A stretch of DNA of 53,551 bases from assembly GCA_003427395.1 (NCBI GenBank), contig BFEA01000336.1, positions 95,681-149,231 on the forward strand, written 5' to 3'. Every line of letters starts with the position of its first letter. The first letter of the stretch is position 1. The notes beneath the pieces were generated by a model. The model saw only the letters and a program-made list of their open reading frames with translations. It ran no database searches and was not told the DNA's origin. The position numbers and the translations under genes were made by a program. This DNA is from Chara braunii. Taxonomy: Eukaryota > Streptophyta > Charophyceae > Charales > Characeae. Of this stretch, positions 52,411 to 53,551 are shown piece after piece.

Positions 52411-53551
52411 GGAGCTTTCCACCACCCTAGGCCTGACTGAGATCGAAGGGACCTTGCATTGGGGGCGCTGGGAGTGCAATGTGCACAAATCACTGCCGTT
52501 GATACCCGCAGTCTCTGAGATAAAGTAGTTCTTTGGATATGTTCTCTAAGAATCTGAGTCTATTCTGCTGTGATTTGCTGCATCTTTTTAGTGTCTGTGT
52601 GACCTACCACTAACGTGCATGTGCTGTGTGCTTGTTGAGTTCAAGTCTGAGTCCGTGTGCTAACTCTGTTGGCCATGTGTGTGAGGGCCGTGCCTCATCC
52701 AGGGGCAGGACTGAAAATTAGCAGGAGGATATGCTAGGGGTAGTCTAGCACCTAGGTACAAAAGTTGAATTGGCTAGGGACCCCGTAGGATTTTCCAGCA
52801 ACTCAGCTAGGTCCTGGGTTCCAGTAGGCTTTTCCAGCAACTCAGCTAGGTCCTGGGTTCCAGTAGGCTTAGTAGAAGTCCAGTTTCCGCCACAGAGAGT
52901 GACAAGCGTTCAGGCCCGAACCTGGTTAGAAGCTAGGCTAGACAGGCAGTGAGGGCGAGTTGCAGAATGAAATGATGTTCCCACCAAAAGCAGAAACACA
53001 CGTAAGGCCTTGTACACCCAAGGGAGGCCTGGTAGTGTTGGGAAGTGCCCAGCCAGGAGGTACTGGAGGTCGGCCAGCCAAAGGAATATCAGCAGGTGCA
53101 ATGAGTAGAATAGGACACTATGGTTCATTCTTCAAGTGGGCATTGTGCAGCTACGACCATAGCGGGAAGTTGGCAGAGTACTTAGAGGAGACAGTGCAGT
53201 CGGAATGTGAAGGTGAAGACCTCCATGGCTGCGGAGTAGGAGGTAGAGGTAGACCTTGGCTATGGAGACTTCTAGCCAGGCTGTTACATCTTCGATGCCA
53301 CACGGGTCCTACCGGACCCGACTTAGGGCCGGAGGGACACACCAGGGCCTAAAGGCCCGACCTTGAGGGTCACAGGCCCTAAAGGCCTGATTTTGCACTC
53401 AGCCCAGTGGGTAGGCCCAAACGACAGTTTGTTTGGGCCTGGCGGCTCTCTTGAGGCTGCCACCCGCCGAAGGAGGCTGAACCGTCCATCTGTACGGTCC
53501 AGGGTCTGGCNTGGCCTCGCAGCATTGAGGCCAGACCATGGCCTACCGGTA
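52411..53551. repeat. Non-coding tail with short repeats
   Basis: A 39-base unit (TTTTCCAGCAACTCAGCTAG ...) occurs twice in tandem at 52791-52829 and 52830-52868. A perfect 10-bp hairpin AGGCCCAAAC/GTTTGGGCCT with an 8-base loop lies at 53413-53440. GGCCTAAAGGCC-type blocks are doubled near 53345-53380. One N lies at 53511. It may hold the 3' LTR of H or an LTR of another element, but no partner copy is present to show this. Confidence 0.5.

Noticed and set aside
53413-53440. Rho-independent-type terminator hairpin
   Set aside because: A good stem-loop, but without a T-run, and the DNA is eukaryotic.

Overview
This is eukaryotic, plant-lineage DNA made almost entirely of nested, decayed transposable elements. 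I found no intact host gene. The clues to lineage are chromodomain-tailed Ty3/gypsy retrotransposons primed by initiator-Met tRNA, a fragment that reads like plant-type mitochondrial small-subunit rRNA, and U6 snRNA copies close to the plant/animal consensus. A streptophyte with a large repeat-rich genome fits; a charophyte alga such as Chara is my guess, but the window cannot prove it. A 317-base gap and several single Ns show a draft assembly, and two of the Ns sit between duplicated flanks that look like unmerged overlaps.

Layout (element letters are mine). 1-6300: a decayed coding stretch, an array of short palindromes, an LTR scrap, a foldback element family, a Penelope-like RT fragment and a 726-bp TTAA-flanked MITE. 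6301-12162: element A (+), an LTR and leader partly duplicated in tandem, a nearly complete gag, a phased -1 frameshift heptamer and the start of pol, then truncation. 12163-16419: element B (+), an internally deleted relative of G. 16420-20170: tandem repeats carrying two U6 retrocopies, a tRNA-like SINE piece and a G-rich minisatellite. 21200-24735: element D (-), an integrase followed by a gag-like ORF, with a 592-bp hAT-like MITE inside. 24735-30582: element C (+), a 5'-truncated gag-pol with a 3' LTR. 30600-31430: the tail of element F. 31904-40847: element E (+), both LTRs present. 40852-52410: the old element H (+), which has received a mitochondrial rRNA fragment and then the complete element G (-, 42685-51552) inside its integrase. 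52411-53551: low-complexity repeats.

The elements share one plan: LTR, Met-tRNA primer site, gag with a CX2CX4HX4C knuckle, protease, reverse transcriptase, RNase H, integrase with an N-terminal HHCC zinc finger, a diverged chromodomain-like tail, polypurine tract, LTR. All are broken by frameshifts, stops or lost catalytic residues. The most unusual observations are a leader segment lying in opposite orientation in the sister elements B and G, U6 retrocopies amplified within a tandem repeat, a mitochondrial rRNA fragment inside a retrotransposon, a gag-like ORF placed after the integrase in D, and a correctly phased GGGAAAC slippery site in A.
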